Positions 10,339-18,909 of a stretch of 64,000 nucleotides of DNA are shown piece after piece. The position numbers and the translations under genes are program-made. This stretch comes from Streptomyces cavernicola (GTDB lineage: Bacteria > Actinomycetota > Actinomycetes > Streptomycetales > Streptomycetaceae). The first letter of the stretch is position 1, and every line of letters starts with the position of its first letter. The stretch spans positions 22,204 to 86,203 of the forward strand of contig NZ_JASCIQ010000037.1 of the NCBI RefSeq assembly GCF_029968035.1, written 5' to 3'. The notes below the pieces were generated by a model that did no database searches, was not told the origin of the DNA, and was given only the letters and a program-made list of their open reading frames with translations.

Positions 10339-10881
10339 TCACCGCTCCCCGAACAGCTCCTCGCGCCGGACCCGCCAGCGCTCCAGCATCAGCGGCAGCT
10401 CCTCCCCGACGAACTCGAAGAACGCCTGCGTCTCCGCCATCCGCCGGCCCGCGGGCGTCTCCGCGCCGAGGCTGTTGACGCCCTCGCGCAGCGCCTCCTC
10501 CCAGCGCTTCATGATCTGGTCGCGGTTGGCGAGCGCCTCGTACCACTGGTTGTTGTGGACGCGATAGCGGTCGCGGCGGGTGCCGGGCTCGCGCTCGCGG
10601 GACACCATGTGCTGCTGCGTCAGATACCGCACCGCTCCGGACACCGCGGCCGGGCTGACCTGCAGCTGTTCGCCCAGCTCCGCGGATGACATGGCGCCGG
10701 AGTCGGAGGCGAGGAGCGCGGCGAAGACGCGGGCCGGCATGCGCTGGACGCCCGCCTCCACGAACACGCCCGCGAAGTTCTCCACGAAGCGCGCGACGGC
10801 CTCTTCGTTCCGGCCCGCACCGGCCCCACCGGCCTGTCCCGTACCGGCCTTGCCCATCGCCCGATCATCTCCCCTGCTCAT
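10339..10881 (-). CDS. GbsR/MarR-type transcriptional regulator of the divergent ABC exporter
   Basis: 180 residues (an alternative start at 10857, MGKAGTG, gives 172). The winged-helix region includes MPARVFAALLAS, SSAELGEQLQVSPAAVSGAVRYL (recognition helix) and the wing MVSREREPGTRRDRYRV, then a long helical C-terminal part. This layout matches GbsR-like MarR regulators that sit divergent to ABC exporters in Streptomyces. The perfect palindrome at 10926-10941 between it and the ABC gene is the likely operator, so autoregulation and repression of the exporter are inferred. Substrate or inducer cannot be predicted. Confidence 0.85.
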   Translation of the reverse strand: MSRGDDRAMGKAGTGQAGGAGAGRNEEAVARFVENFAGVFVEAGVQRMPARVFAALLASDSGAMSSAELGEQLQVSPAAVSGAVRYLTQQHMVSREREPGTRRDRYRVHNNQWYEALANRDQIMKRWEEALREGVNSLGAETPAGRRMAETQAFFEFVGEELPLMLERWRVRREELFGER

Positions 10882-10925
10882 CGCGGTACCCCCGGCGTCC
10901 CGGCGAGTTTATACGCTTCCTTAAC

Positions 10926-10941
10926 TTCACAAATTTGTGAA
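10926..10941. promoter_or_regulatory. Perfect 16-bp palindrome, probable operator
   Basis: TTCACAAATTTGTGAA is a perfect dyad in an AT-rich patch of an otherwise very GC-rich region. It lies 20 bases before the ABC ATPase start and 45 bases from the regulator start. Size and symmetry suit a dimeric winged-helix regulator, most simply the adjacent GbsR/MarR protein. Confidence 0.8.
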
Positions 10942-10961
10942 ACTACCGTACGTTCAAAATC

Positions 10962-11927
10962 ATGACGAAGGCAAACCGCGCTGTTGAGGTATCCGGACTG
11001 CACAAGTCCTTCGGACGGACACACGCGCTCGACGGCCTCGACCTGGACGTCGAGACCGGTGAGGTCCACGGCTTCCTCGGGCCCAACGGCGCCGGGAAGT
11101 CCACCACCATCCGCGTGCTGCTCGGACTGCTGCGCGCCGACTCCGGGGCCGCCCAACTCCTCGGCAGAGACCCGTGGAGCGACGCGGTCGAGCTGCACCG
11201 CCGTATCGCGTACGTCCCCGGCGACGTCACCCTGTGGCGCAACCTCAGCGGCGGCGAGGTCATCGACCTGTACGGGCGGCTGCGCGGAGGACTCGACAAG
11301 GCACGCCGGACCGACCTGATCGAGCGGTTCGAGCTGGACCCGACCAAGAAGGGCCGCACCTACTCCAAGGGCAACCGGCAGAAGGTGGCCCTGGTAGCGG
11401 CGTTCGCCTCGGATGTGGACCTGCTGATCCTGGACGAGCCGACCAGCGGACTCGACCCGCTGATGGAGGAGGTCTTCCAGGCCTGCGTCGCCGAGGAGCG
11501 CGACCGGGGCCGTACGGTCCTGCTCTCCTCGCACATCCTCAGCGAGGTCGAGACGCTCTGCGACCGCGTCTCGATCATTCGCAAGGGCGTCACCGTCGAG
11601 ACCGGCTCCCTCGCCGACCTGCGGCACCTGACCCGCACCAGCGTCACCGCCGAACTCGCGGGCGCGCCCGCCGGGTTGGGCTCTCTACCCGGCGTGCACG
11701 ACCTGACCGGCGGCGCGGTCGAGGGCGGCCGGGGCCACCGCGTCACCCTGCAGGTCGACTCGGACAAGCTGGACGCGGTGCTGCGCTGCCTCACCGAGTC
11801 CGGGGTCCGCTCGCTGACCAGCACGCCGCCCACCCTGGAGGAGCTGTTCCTGCGGCACTACCAGGACGACGTACCCGGCGCGGCAGCCCGTGCCGGGCAG
11901 AACTCCGAGAAGGCGATGTCGCGATGA
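10962..11927 (+). CDS. ABC transporter ATP-binding protein (exporter type)
   Basis: 321 residues. Walker A FLGPNGAGKST (about 45-55), a Q-loop region, an ABC signature that is degenerate (TYSKGNRQKVAL in place of LSGGQ), Walker B DLLILDEPTSGLD and the switch His in LLSSHILSEVE are all visible, with a C-terminal extension of about 90 residues as in DrrA-like exporter ATPases. It overlaps the permease gene by four bases (ATGA), so the pair is translationally coupled. Probable role: export of a drug, antibiotic or lipid under control of the divergent regulator. Confidence 0.93.
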   Translation: MTKANRAVEVSGLHKSFGRTHALDGLDLDVETGEVHGFLGPNGAGKSTTIRVLLGLLRADSGAAQLLGRDPWSDAVELHRRIAYVPGDVTLWRNLSGGEVIDLYGRLRGGLDKARRTDLIERFELDPTKKGRTYSKGNRQKVALVAAFASDVDLLILDEPTSGLDPLMEEVFQACVAEERDRGRTVLLSSHILSEVETLCDRVSIIRKGVTVETGSLADLRHLTRTSVTAELAGAPAGLGSLPGVHDLTGGAVEGGRGHRVTLQVDSDKLDAVLRCLTESGVRSLTSTPPTLEELFLRHYQDDVPGAAARAGQNSEKAMSR

Positions 11928-13546
11928 CCTCCCTGTCTCCCGTCCCCGTGTCCGTCGCGTCCCGGCGGCGCGGATCGCGTCAACTCGCGGGCACCGGAGC
12001 CCTGTTGCGGCTCGCGCTGCGCCGGGACCGGGTGATGGTGCCGCTGTGGGTGCTGCTCATCGGCGGCACCACCGCGAGCGCCACGAACACCCTCGGCCAG
12101 ATCTACGACACCCCCGCCGAACGCGCGGGCGTCGTCACGTCGATGGCCGCCAACAGCTCCCTTCGCTCCCTCTACGGGCCGGTCTTCAACGACTCCCTCG
12201 GCGCGCTCGTGACCTGGCGGTACGTCGCGTTCATGGCCGCTTTCGCCGCGCTGATGAGCCTCCTCCTGGTCGTACGGCACACCCGCGAGGAGGAGGAGAC
12301 CGGGCGGCAGGAGATGCTCTCCGCCGCGATGGTCGGCCGCCGGGCGCCGCTGACCGCGTCGCTCCTCGTCGCGCTGATCGCCAATACGGGCATCGCGCTG
12401 CTCGTCGTCCTCGGCCTGGCCGGGGAGGGCATGGGCGGCGCCCTCGCGCTCGGGCTCGGCATCGGCGGCGTGGGCATGGTGTTCGCGACGCTCGCCGCCG
12501 TGGCCGCCCAACTCACCGAGACCGCACGCCTCGCCAAGGGCCTGACGGCCGCCGGGCTCGGGCTCGCCTGGGTCCTGAAGGCTGCGGGCGACGCGGCCTC
12601 GGACGACGCCTCGCACCCCCTGACGTGGCTGTCGCCGATCGGCTGGGCGGAGAACCTGCGGGCCTTCGGCGGTGAACGGTGGTGGGTACTGCTCCTCTTC
12701 GCCGGCGCCGTCGCCGTACTGACCGGGCTCGCATACGTCCTGACCGGGCGGCGGGACATCGGCATGAGCTTCATGCCCGCCCGGCCCGGTCCTGCCGAGG
12801 GGCGGATCGCCACGGCGGCCGGACTCGCCTGGCGGCTGCAGCGCGGGAGCCTGTTGGGCTGGGGCATCGGATTCCTCGTCGCGGGCGTGATGTTCGGCGG
12901 GATCACCGAGGGCGTCGCCGACCTGGTCGGGGACAACGAGCAGACCAAGGCGATGCTGGCCCGGCTCGGCGGCCAGTCCGGGATCACGGACTCCTTCCTC
13001 GCCGCGATGATCTCGATGCTCGGCATGATCGCGGCGGTGTACGTGGTGCAGTCGGTGCTACGGCTGAACGGTGAGGAGACCTCGCAGCGCGGCGAACCCG
13101 TCCTCGCGGGCGCGGTCGGCCGCGTGCGCTGGGCGGCCGGGCACCTGCTGATCGCGTTCGGCGGCGCGGCCCTCCTGATGCTCCTCGCGGGCGCCGGCCT
13201 CGCCCTCGGCTACGGCGAGCGGGCCGGGGCGATCCTCGGCGGCTGCCTGGTCCTGATCCCGGCGATCTGGCTGATCGGCTCGGTCGCGGTGCTCGTGTAC
13301 GGCCTGCTGCCTCGGGCCGCCGTCCTCGGCTGGGTCTACGCCGGCCTGTGCCTCGGCCTCGGCTGGCTGGGCGCGGCGTTCGACCTGCCGAAGCGGGCCC
13401 TGGACGTCTCCCCCTTCGAGCACCTCCCCCGGCTCCCGGGCAACGCGATGGAGTGGACCCCCTTCCTGACCCTCCTCGCCCTGTCCGCCCTGGCCACGGC
13501 CGCGGGGCTCGCGGGACTACGACGTCGGGACCTGCAGACGGGCTGA
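11924..13546 (+). CDS. ABC exporter permease (ABC-2-like, duplicated)
   Basis: 540 residues starting with the ATG overlapping the ATPase stop. About twelve hydrophobic spans are arranged as two similar halves (first LLRLALRRDRVMVPLWVLLIGG, second LAWRLQRGSLLGWGIGFLVAG), the layout of fused two-repeat exporter permeases found beside DrrA-like ATPases. The EEEETGRQEMLSAAMVGR loop in the first half and NGEETSQRGEPVLAGAVGR in the second are equivalent positions, supporting internal duplication. It acts in the cytoplasmic membrane with the upstream ATPase; substrate unknown. Confidence 0.9.
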   Translation: MTSLSPVPVSVASRRRGSRQLAGTGALLRLALRRDRVMVPLWVLLIGGTTASATNTLGQIYDTPAERAGVVTSMAANSSLRSLYGPVFNDSLGALVTWRYVAFMAAFAALMSLLLVVRHTREEEETGRQEMLSAAMVGRRAPLTASLLVALIANTGIALLVVLGLAGEGMGGALALGLGIGGVGMVFATLAAVAAQLTETARLAKGLTAAGLGLAWVLKAAGDAASDDASHPLTWLSPIGWAENLRAFGGERWWVLLLFAGAVAVLTGLAYVLTGRRDIGMSFMPARPGPAEGRIATAAGLAWRLQRGSLLGWGIGFLVAGVMFGGITEGVADLVGDNEQTKAMLARLGGQSGITDSFLAAMISMLGMIAAVYVVQSVLRLNGEETSQRGEPVLAGAVGRVRWAAGHLLIAFGGAALLMLLAGAGLALGYGERAGAILGGCLVLIPAIWLIGSVAVLVYGLLPRAAVLGWVYAGLCLGLGWLGAAFDLPKRALDVSPFEHLPRLPGNAMEWTPFLTLLALSALATAAGLAGLRRRDLQTG

Positions 13547-13602
13547 GGCGGACGAGCTGAGGCGGACGAGCTGCGGGTGTGCCTCGGGGCTGAGGCGGAC
13601 TG
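13542..13602. repeat. Short direct repeats in intergenic region
   Basis: A 14-bp unit GCTGAGGCGGACGA occurs in tandem at 13542-13555 and 13556-13569, with a diverged third copy at 13589-13602. The array begins over the permease stop codon and fills part of the gap to the convergent response regulator. Confidence 0.75.
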
Positions 13603-13664
13603 GGCTGAGGGTGAGCTTCGGGGCTGAGCCCCGGGGCCGCTCCCTCTCCGGTCCCCGGAGGGGC

Positions 13665-14363
13665 TCAACTCGAAGGGGTCACCAGCCGTGCCTCGTACGC
13701 GAACACCGCCGCCTGCGTCCGATCCCGCAGCCCCAACTTCACCAGGATCCGGCTGACATGAGTCTTGATCGTCGACTCGGCGACCACCAGGTGCAGGGCT
13801 ATCTCCGCGTTGGAGCGGCCCTGCGCGATCAGGACAAGCACTTCCGTCTCGCGCTCCGTGAGGTCCCCGAGCTGCGTGATCGCCGGCGTCTTCGCCGCAG
13901 CCGTCGCGCCGAGTCTGGCGAACTCGGAGATGAGGCGTCTCGTCACCGTCGGCGCGAGCAGCGCCTCCCCCGAGGCCACCACCCGTATTCCGTCGGCGAG
14001 TTGGTGGGCCGAGGCGTCCTTCAGGAGGAACCCGGAGGCGCCGGCGCGCAGCGCCTCGTAGACGTACTCGTCGAGGTCGAAGGTCGTCAGGACGAGAACG
14101 CGGGTGCCGGTGGAGGTGTCGGCCGCAAGGATCTCGCGGGTGGCTTCGATCCCGTTCAGCTCGGGCATGCGGATGTCCATCAGGACGACGTCCGGGCGGA
14201 GTTCGGCGACCTTCGCGACCGCCTCCCGTCCATTCACCGCCTCTCCGACGACCTCGATCCCCAACATCGCGCCGAGCAGTACGGAGAAGCCCTCGCGGAC
14301 CATCATCTGGTCGTCGGCGATCAGCACGCGGACGGCGTCGGCATGGACGTGGGCGGCGCTCAT
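13665..14363 (-). CDS. NarL/LuxR-type response regulator, system 1
   Basis: 232 residues. The receiver domain (about 10-125) shows the acidic pair ADD, the phosphoacceptor Asp in DVVLMDIRMPELNG, the switch Thr in VLTTFDLDEYVYEALRAG and Lys in FLLKDA. The C-terminal LuxR helix-turn-helix is LTERETEVLVLIAQGRSNAEI followed by ESTIKTHVSRILVKLGLRDR. It overlaps the upstream histidine kinase gene by four bases (ATGA). It is closely similar to the regulator at 21804-22466. Confidence 0.95.
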   Translation of the reverse strand: MSAAHVHADAVRVLIADDQMMVREGFSVLLGAMLGIEVVGEAVNGREAVAKVAELRPDVVLMDIRMPELNGIEATREILAADTSTGTRVLVLTTFDLDEYVYEALRAGASGFLLKDASAHQLADGIRVVASGEALLAPTVTRRLISEFARLGATAAAKTPAITQLGDLTERETEVLVLIAQGRSNAEIALHLVVAESTIKTHVSRILVKLGLRDRTQAAVFAYEARLVTPSS

Positions 14364-15700
14364 GCGGACCGCTCCTCGTCCTCGCCCCGCACAGGCAGGA
14401 ACACCGTGACCTCGTACCCGCCGTCCGCGCTCCGGTCGGCCGTCATCTCTCCGTCGAGCATCGTGACGCGCTCCCGCATGCCGGTCAGCCCGTGCCCCGC
14501 GCCGTGTCCCGTACCCGCCGAGGCCTTCGCCAGGCCGGTCGGCGGGCCGTTGACTATGCGCAGTCCGAGGCCGCCGAGCACGTACGAGACCTCCACCTGG
14601 GCGGTGGCGCCGGGCGCGTGCCGCAGTGCGTTGCTGAGGGCCTCCTGCACTATGCGGTACGCGGACAGCTCCACGCCCTGCGGCAGCGCACGGACCGCGC
14701 CGGTGACGGTCTGTCCGACAGTCAGGCCGGCCTCGCGGACGTTGTCGAGGAGCGCGTCGAGGTCGCCGAGGGTGGGCTGGGGTGCGTCGGGGGCCTCGTA
14801 GTCCTCCGCTCTGACCACGCCGAGTACGCGGCGGAGTTCGGTGAGCGCGGCCACCGCGTTCTCCCTGATCGTGGCGAAGGCCTGGGCGAGCTCCGGCGGC
14901 GGGTTCTCCACCCGGTACGGGGCGGCCTCGGCCTGGATGGCGACGACGGACATGTGGTGCGCCACCACGTCATGCAGCTCGCGGGCGATGGTGGTGCGCT
15001 CCTCCAGGAGGGTCCGCTTCGACCGCTCGACGAGCGTCACCTCCTCCTTGGCCGCGACCTCACGCTCCTTCGCGGCGACCTCGCGCCGCGCGGACGACCA
15101 GCCGCGCAGGGAAACAGCGACGGCCAGCGAAAGCCCGGAGAACACCGCCATGGCCAGGGCGGGGGCGGATTCGCCGATCAGCGCGCCGAGGAGGACCGCG
15201 AACACGAGGGTGAGCACCCACATCTCCACGGCCACTCGGGGCCGGGACCGCAGCGCCACCTGCATCATCACGAACAGGTGCGCCATGAAGCCGGTCACTG
15301 TCCACGGGAATGCCGGGTCGGCGGAGAGCGGCATCGCGAGCAGCGTCAGCGCGAAGGACAGCCAGAACGCGGCGACGGGCCGGAACAGCGTTAGGAGTAC
15401 CGGCGCCACCGCGAGCAGCCCCGTGGCCACGCCTTCCTCGACCGCGTCCGCCGAGGTCATCGCGACGAACAGGAGAAAGCACGCCACAGCGCTCACCGCG
15501 ATGTGCGGCAGCCAACGAGCGTACGCGCGAGCGCTGTCCGGTATCCGCCGCAGCAGCCGGGAGCCGTCGTCGCCCTCGGTCAGCGGCTCCATGGGCCGGA
15601 ACGCGAGGACCCCGGTCATCAGGTCCGCCCGGAGCGCGGCGAACGCGGTCCGGATGAGGCTGGCCTCGGTGCGCATGGGGGGTGTGGTCGTCTGGGTCAC
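14360..15700 (-). CDS. HisKA_3 sensor histidine kinase, system 1
   Basis: About 446 residues from a GTG at 15700; the start is uncertain (alternatives at 15739 and 15676) because no clear ribosome binding site is seen. The N-terminal half has several hydrophobic spans (AVSAVACFLLFVAMTSA, LLAVAPVLLTLFRPVAAF and others). A short coiled segment rich in Glu/Lys leads to the dimerisation helix TIARELHDVVAHHMSVVAI with the phosphoacceptor His. The C-terminal ATPase has the N-box region RIVQEALSNALRHA and a glycine box GAGHGLTGMRERV. It forms a two-component system with the coupled response regulator; the stimulus is unknown. Confidence 0.9.
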   Translation of the reverse strand: MTQTTTPPMRTEASLIRTAFAALRADLMTGVLAFRPMEPLTEGDDGSRLLRRIPDSARAYARWLPHIAVSAVACFLLFVAMTSADAVEEGVATGLLAVAPVLLTLFRPVAAFWLSFALTLLAMPLSADPAFPWTVTGFMAHLFVMMQVALRSRPRVAVEMWVLTLVFAVLLGALIGESAPALAMAVFSGLSLAVAVSLRGWSSARREVAAKEREVAAKEEVTLVERSKRTLLEERTTIARELHDVVAHHMSVVAIQAEAAPYRVENPPPELAQAFATIRENAVAALTELRRVLGVVRAEDYEAPDAPQPTLGDLDALLDNVREAGLTVGQTVTGAVRALPQGVELSAYRIVQEALSNALRHAPGATAQVEVSYVLGGLGLRIVNGPPTGLAKASAGTGHGAGHGLTGMRERVTMLDGEMTADRSADGGYEVTVFLPVRGEDEERSA

Positions 15701-15802
15701 ACGCACAACGTAGGCGCGCCCGGACCGCCAGGTCGTCACCTGCGATGGGGATCTCTGGGGGTCCCTCTCAGGTACTACGGGTCGGTCTTGGGGGCTGAGC
15801 CG

Positions 15803-16408
15803 TCAGCGCACAAAGTCCCTCAGCCTCTCTGTTTCGAGGGCGAAGCTCACGGGGTCGGGCAGGTGAACGCTGTCGCCGAACTTCGCGATATGGATGTCCT
15901 GGTACCGACCGGCCTCGGCGTCCGGGTTGCTGTGCACTATCAGGGTGCCCTCGTCCCGGTCGATCAACAGATGCACGGGAATTCCTGCCGCCGCATACGC
16001 GAGCGGCTTCTCCTTTCGGTCACGGCGGTCTGTGTCCGAGTCATGGGAAGTGATCTCCACCGTCATCAGGACACCGTCGGGATCGGCCCATTCGCCGTGC
16101 CCGGCGAAGTACGCCTCGGGCACGAGTACGGCATCGGGGCGTGCCCGGCCGCGGCGGTAGGACTCCCCCCTGAGCCCTTGGTCTGCGTAGACGTCAAGCT
16201 CCGGCCGGTGCTGCATACAGCGCCGAATCAGCCAGGTCACGATGGTTCCGTGGTCGCCGTCCGGCACGTCCTTGACCTCGATCCGTCCGTCGATGAACTC
16301 CAACTTGACGGCGTTGTCCGAGTCCTTGGCGGCGAAGTCCGCGATCCGCTCGAACTCCTCCACCGACAACGGGGACGTCTGAGGCGTGCGCTCTGCCATA
16401 ACCGTCAT
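15803..16408 (-). CDS. Uma2 family (DUF820) PD-(D/E)XK nuclease-fold protein, copy 2
   Basis: 201 residues; the start at 16408 (MTVMAERT) follows GGAGGG on the coding strand and matches the start of the paralogue at 7084-7671. Conserved features include KLEFIDGRIEVK, GRARPDAVLVP (candidate catalytic Asp), LMTVEITSHD (candidate Glu) and RKEKPLAYAAAGIPVHLLIDRD. It lies alone between the two-component system and the P450 gene. Function unknown; the family is greatly expanded in some cyanobacteria and actinobacteria. Confidence 0.85.
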   Translation of the reverse strand: MTVMAERTPQTSPLSVEEFERIADFAAKDSDNAVKLEFIDGRIEVKDVPDGDHGTIVTWLIRRCMQHRPELDVYADQGLRGESYRRGRARPDAVLVPEAYFAGHGEWADPDGVLMTVEITSHDSDTDRRDRKEKPLAYAAAGIPVHLLIDRDEGTLIVHSNPDAEAGRYQDIHIAKFGDSVHLPDPVSFALETERLRDFVR

Positions 16409-16521
16409 GGTGCCCTCCTGCGCAGGCAACAGCCAGGCTGCCGAGGCGCGGGCGCCGGACGCGATGGTTCCGCGATCACCTCACTCGAACGAATGAGCGC
16501 ACGCCAGATAGGCGCACCCCC

Positions 16522-17727
16522 TCAGACCTCCACCACGAGCTCCCGCAGCCCCCGGATCACCAGGCCGGCCTTCCAGCGCGGTTCGGCCGACAGTCTCAGC
16601 CCGGGGGCCTGTCTCAGCAACTGGCCGTACGACGCGGCCAGTTCGAGCCGTGCCAGCGGTGCGCCCAGGCAGTAGTGGATGCCGCCGCCGAGGCTGACGT
16701 GCGGGTTGTCCGTGCGGGTCGGGTCGAGGCGGTCCGGGTCCTGGAACGCGGCCGGGTCGCGGTTGGCCGAGCCGAACAGCAGGGCCACCTCCGAGCCGCG
16801 CGGGATCCGCACCCCGCCGACCTCGATGTCCTCAAGGGCCCACCGCTCGAAGAGGTGCAGCGGCGAGTCGTACCGCAGCAGTTCCTCCACAGCTGTGGAG
16901 AGTGGTACGTCGCCGGAGCGCAGTGCTGCGAGCTGCTCGGGGCAGCGGAACAGGGCCCACCAGCCGTTGCCCGTTGCGTTCACCGTGGCCTCGTGGCCGG
17001 CGTTCAGAAGCAGCACCGCCGTGGAGATCATCTCCTGCTCGGTGAGCCGCCCGCCGTCCTCGTCGTGCACGGCGATCAGCCCCGAGATCAGGTCGTCGCC
17101 CAGGTCCTTCCGCCGCTCAGCGATCAACTCCTTCAAGTACGCGGTGAATTCGACGGACGCCTCGACCGCCGCCCGCGCCGTCTCCTCCGAGGGATTCAGC
17201 TCGTACATCCCACAGATCGCCGCCGACCAGGGCCGCAACAGATGTCGGTCCGGCTCCGGGACGCCGAGCATCTGCGCGATCACCGCGACCGGCAGGGGCT
17301 CCGCGAGGCGGGACACGAGATCGCCACCGCCGTCCGCGACGAGCCCGGCGACCAGCTTGCCCGCCAACTCCTCAATGTATGGCCCAAGTTCCGCCACCCT
17401 GCGGGGCGTGAACGCCTTCGACACCAGCCGTCTGATCCGCGTGTGCCGGGGCGCTTCCAGGTCGAGCAGCCCGTTGTCGTTCAGGACGTGGAACGGTTCG
17501 TGCGCGGCGGGCGGCGGGGTGCGGCCGAACTCCTCGTGCGTGAACCGGTGCAGATACGTCCGCCCGAGCCGCCGGTCGCGCAGCAGCGCGGTCACGTCCC
17601 GGTGGTGCGGGATCAGCCACTGGCCCGACGGCTCGTACCAGAGGGCCCGGCCTTGCGCGCGCAGCGCGGCGTAGGCGGGGTACGGGTCGGCCGGATCGGC
17701 CGCGGCTAGGAGTCGGTGCTCGTCCAT
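16522..17727 (-). CDS. Cytochrome P450
   Basis: 401 residues from the ATG at 17727 (MDEHRLLAAADP), normal for a bacterial P450. The I-helix motif is LLLNAGHEATVN, the ExxR motif is VEELLR and the haem-binding loop is SLGGGIHYCLGAPLARLE with the Cys ligand. The usual Phe seven residues before the Cys is Leu here. The longer open frame upstream of 17727 translates the reverse reading of the DUF397 gene and is Arg/Gln-rich, so it is not part of the protein. Its first 22 bases overlap the end of the DUF397 gene. No dedicated ferredoxin is adjacent; substrate unknown. Confidence 0.92.
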   Translation of the reverse strand: MDEHRLLAAADPADPYPAYAALRAQGRALWYEPSGQWLIPHHRDVTALLRDRRLGRTYLHRFTHEEFGRTPPPAAHEPFHVLNDNGLLDLEAPRHTRIRRLVSKAFTPRRVAELGPYIEELAGKLVAGLVADGGGDLVSRLAEPLPVAVIAQMLGVPEPDRHLLRPWSAAICGMYELNPSEETARAAVEASVEFTAYLKELIAERRKDLGDDLISGLIAVHDEDGGRLTEQEMISTAVLLLNAGHEATVNATGNGWWALFRCPEQLAALRSGDVPLSTAVEELLRYDSPLHLFERWALEDIEVGGVRIPRGSEVALLFGSANRDPAAFQDPDRLDPTRTDNPHVSLGGGIHYCLGAPLARLELAASYGQLLRQAPGLRLSAEPRWKAGLVIRGLRELVVEV

Positions 17728-17951
17728 ACGACGAAGCTTTCCCACGCGGTGGGGTCGACGGCCAGCCGTGCGCGGTCGGGGGTTTTGGAGTCGCGTATGT
17801 GGATGCGGTGGGGCTCCTTGGCCACTTCGACGCAGTCGCCGCCGCTGTCGTGGCTGTAGCTGGACTTGAACCAGTCGTAGGCGACTTCTACGCAAGCTCC
17901 GCCGCTGTCGCTGCTGTAGCTGGACTTGAACCACCGCAGATCGTCGGTCAC
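17706..17951 (-). CDS. DUF397 protein with duplicated N-terminal motif
   Basis: 81 residues. DUF397 proteins are small partners of XRE/DUF5753 regulators in Streptomyces. The typical N-terminal motif occurs twice, WFKSSYSSDSGGACVEVA then WFKSSYSHDSGGDCVEVA, followed by a single C-terminal IRDSKTPDRARLAVDPTAWESFV module. The duplicated DNA (17821-17873 and 17881-17933) is offset by exactly 60 bases. The gene overlaps the upstream regulator by four bases and the downstream P450 start by 22 bases. Confidence 0.92.
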   Translation of the reverse strand: MTDDLRWFKSSYSSDSGGACVEVAYDWFKSSYSHDSGGDCVEVAKEPHRIHIRDSKTPDRARLAVDPTAWESFVVWTSTDS

Positions 17952-18784
17952 TTCAACTCTCCTGCCAACCGCTCAACGAGGGCCAACGAATGCTCCGTAT
18001 CCAAGGCCTGGCAACGGATCTTCGCATACCGGTGCGCATACGTTCTCAGCTTTGCGGGGGCACTGATCAGCACGCTCTCGTCCTGCGGCTCCAGGTATAC
18101 GAACCGCTCCGACTCGTCGGTCTCGACCAGCACCATCGGGCCACGCATGCCCGCGTTCTCCCCGCGGAATCCCCGATCGGCGGGCAGGACGTGGAGCACC
18201 ACGTTCGGCCGCTGGGCGCACTCGACGAGGTGGAGCAACTGCTCCCTCATCACTGCCGGGCTGCCGACCCCGCGGCTCAACACGGATTCGTCCATGATCA
18301 GTTCGAGCAACGGAACCGGCCTGCGATCGAACAGCGCCCGCCGAGCCATGCGCCCCGCCACAAGCTCCTCGACCCGCTCCTCGGACAGCGGCGGGTAGCC
18401 CCCGCCGATCAGCGCTCGCGCGTACTCCGCCGTCTGGAACAGGCCGTACACGACGACCGTCTCGTAGGCACTGAGTGTGATCGCTTGCTGCTCGATGCGC
18501 GCAAAGCTCTGGAACTGTGCCGGATACCGCTCCAACCGCATGTACTCCCGCGCCCGCTCGAAGAACCCCAACCCACCCCCGATCACCCGCTCCAGCGCGA
18601 CCAACATCTCATCGCTCGCCGGCTGCGTGCACCGCTCCATCGCGCTCACGGCCGCCGCCGTGTACCCGATCTTGCGGCCCAACTCCTCCTGGGACAGCCC
18701 CGCTTTGATCCGCATCGCGCGGGCCATCTCCGCGACCTGGCGGGCCGTCGTCCCCGCCGTGTCCCTGTTCTCCGCTCGCGCCAT
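17948..18784 (-). CDS. XRE helix-turn-helix regulator with DUF5753-type C-terminal domain
   Basis: 278 residues from the ATG at 18784 (MARAENRD). The N-terminal helix-turn-helix is MARAMRIKAGLSQEELGRKIGYTAAAVSAMER. The C-terminal 190 residues (IEQQAITLSAYETVVVYGLFQTAEYARAL, then RRALFDRRPVPLLELIMDESVL) match the DUF5753 module. Such regulators pair with DUF397 proteins; BldB/WhiJ-like pairs influence development in Streptomyces, but which role applies here is unknown. The ATGA overlap with the DUF397 gene shows coupling. Confidence 0.92.
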   Translation of the reverse strand: MARAENRDTAGTTARQVAEMARAMRIKAGLSQEELGRKIGYTAAAVSAMERCTQPASDEMLVALERVIGGGLGFFERAREYMRLERYPAQFQSFARIEQQAITLSAYETVVVYGLFQTAEYARALIGGGYPPLSEERVEELVAGRMARRALFDRRPVPLLELIMDESVLSRGVGSPAVMREQLLHLVECAQRPNVVLHVLPADRGFRGENAGMRGPMVLVETDESERFVYLEPQDESVLISAPAKLRTYAHRYAKIRCQALDTEHSLALVERLAGELK

Positions 18785-18909
18785 TGCGAACACCCCCGAT
18801 TTCCAACCGCCCTCGACCGGCCCCAACCGAGCACAACCTCACTCGACCGTGACCGACCATCAACGCTGAGTCATGGAAAACGCTAACGCGCGCCACTGAC
18901 ACTGACCCC

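Noticed and set aside
17728..17934. 69-residue N-terminal extension of the P450 (repeated VQVQLQxRQRR)
   Set aside because: The sequence is the DUF397 repeat read in another frame; P450s of this class start near MDEHRLL at 17727.
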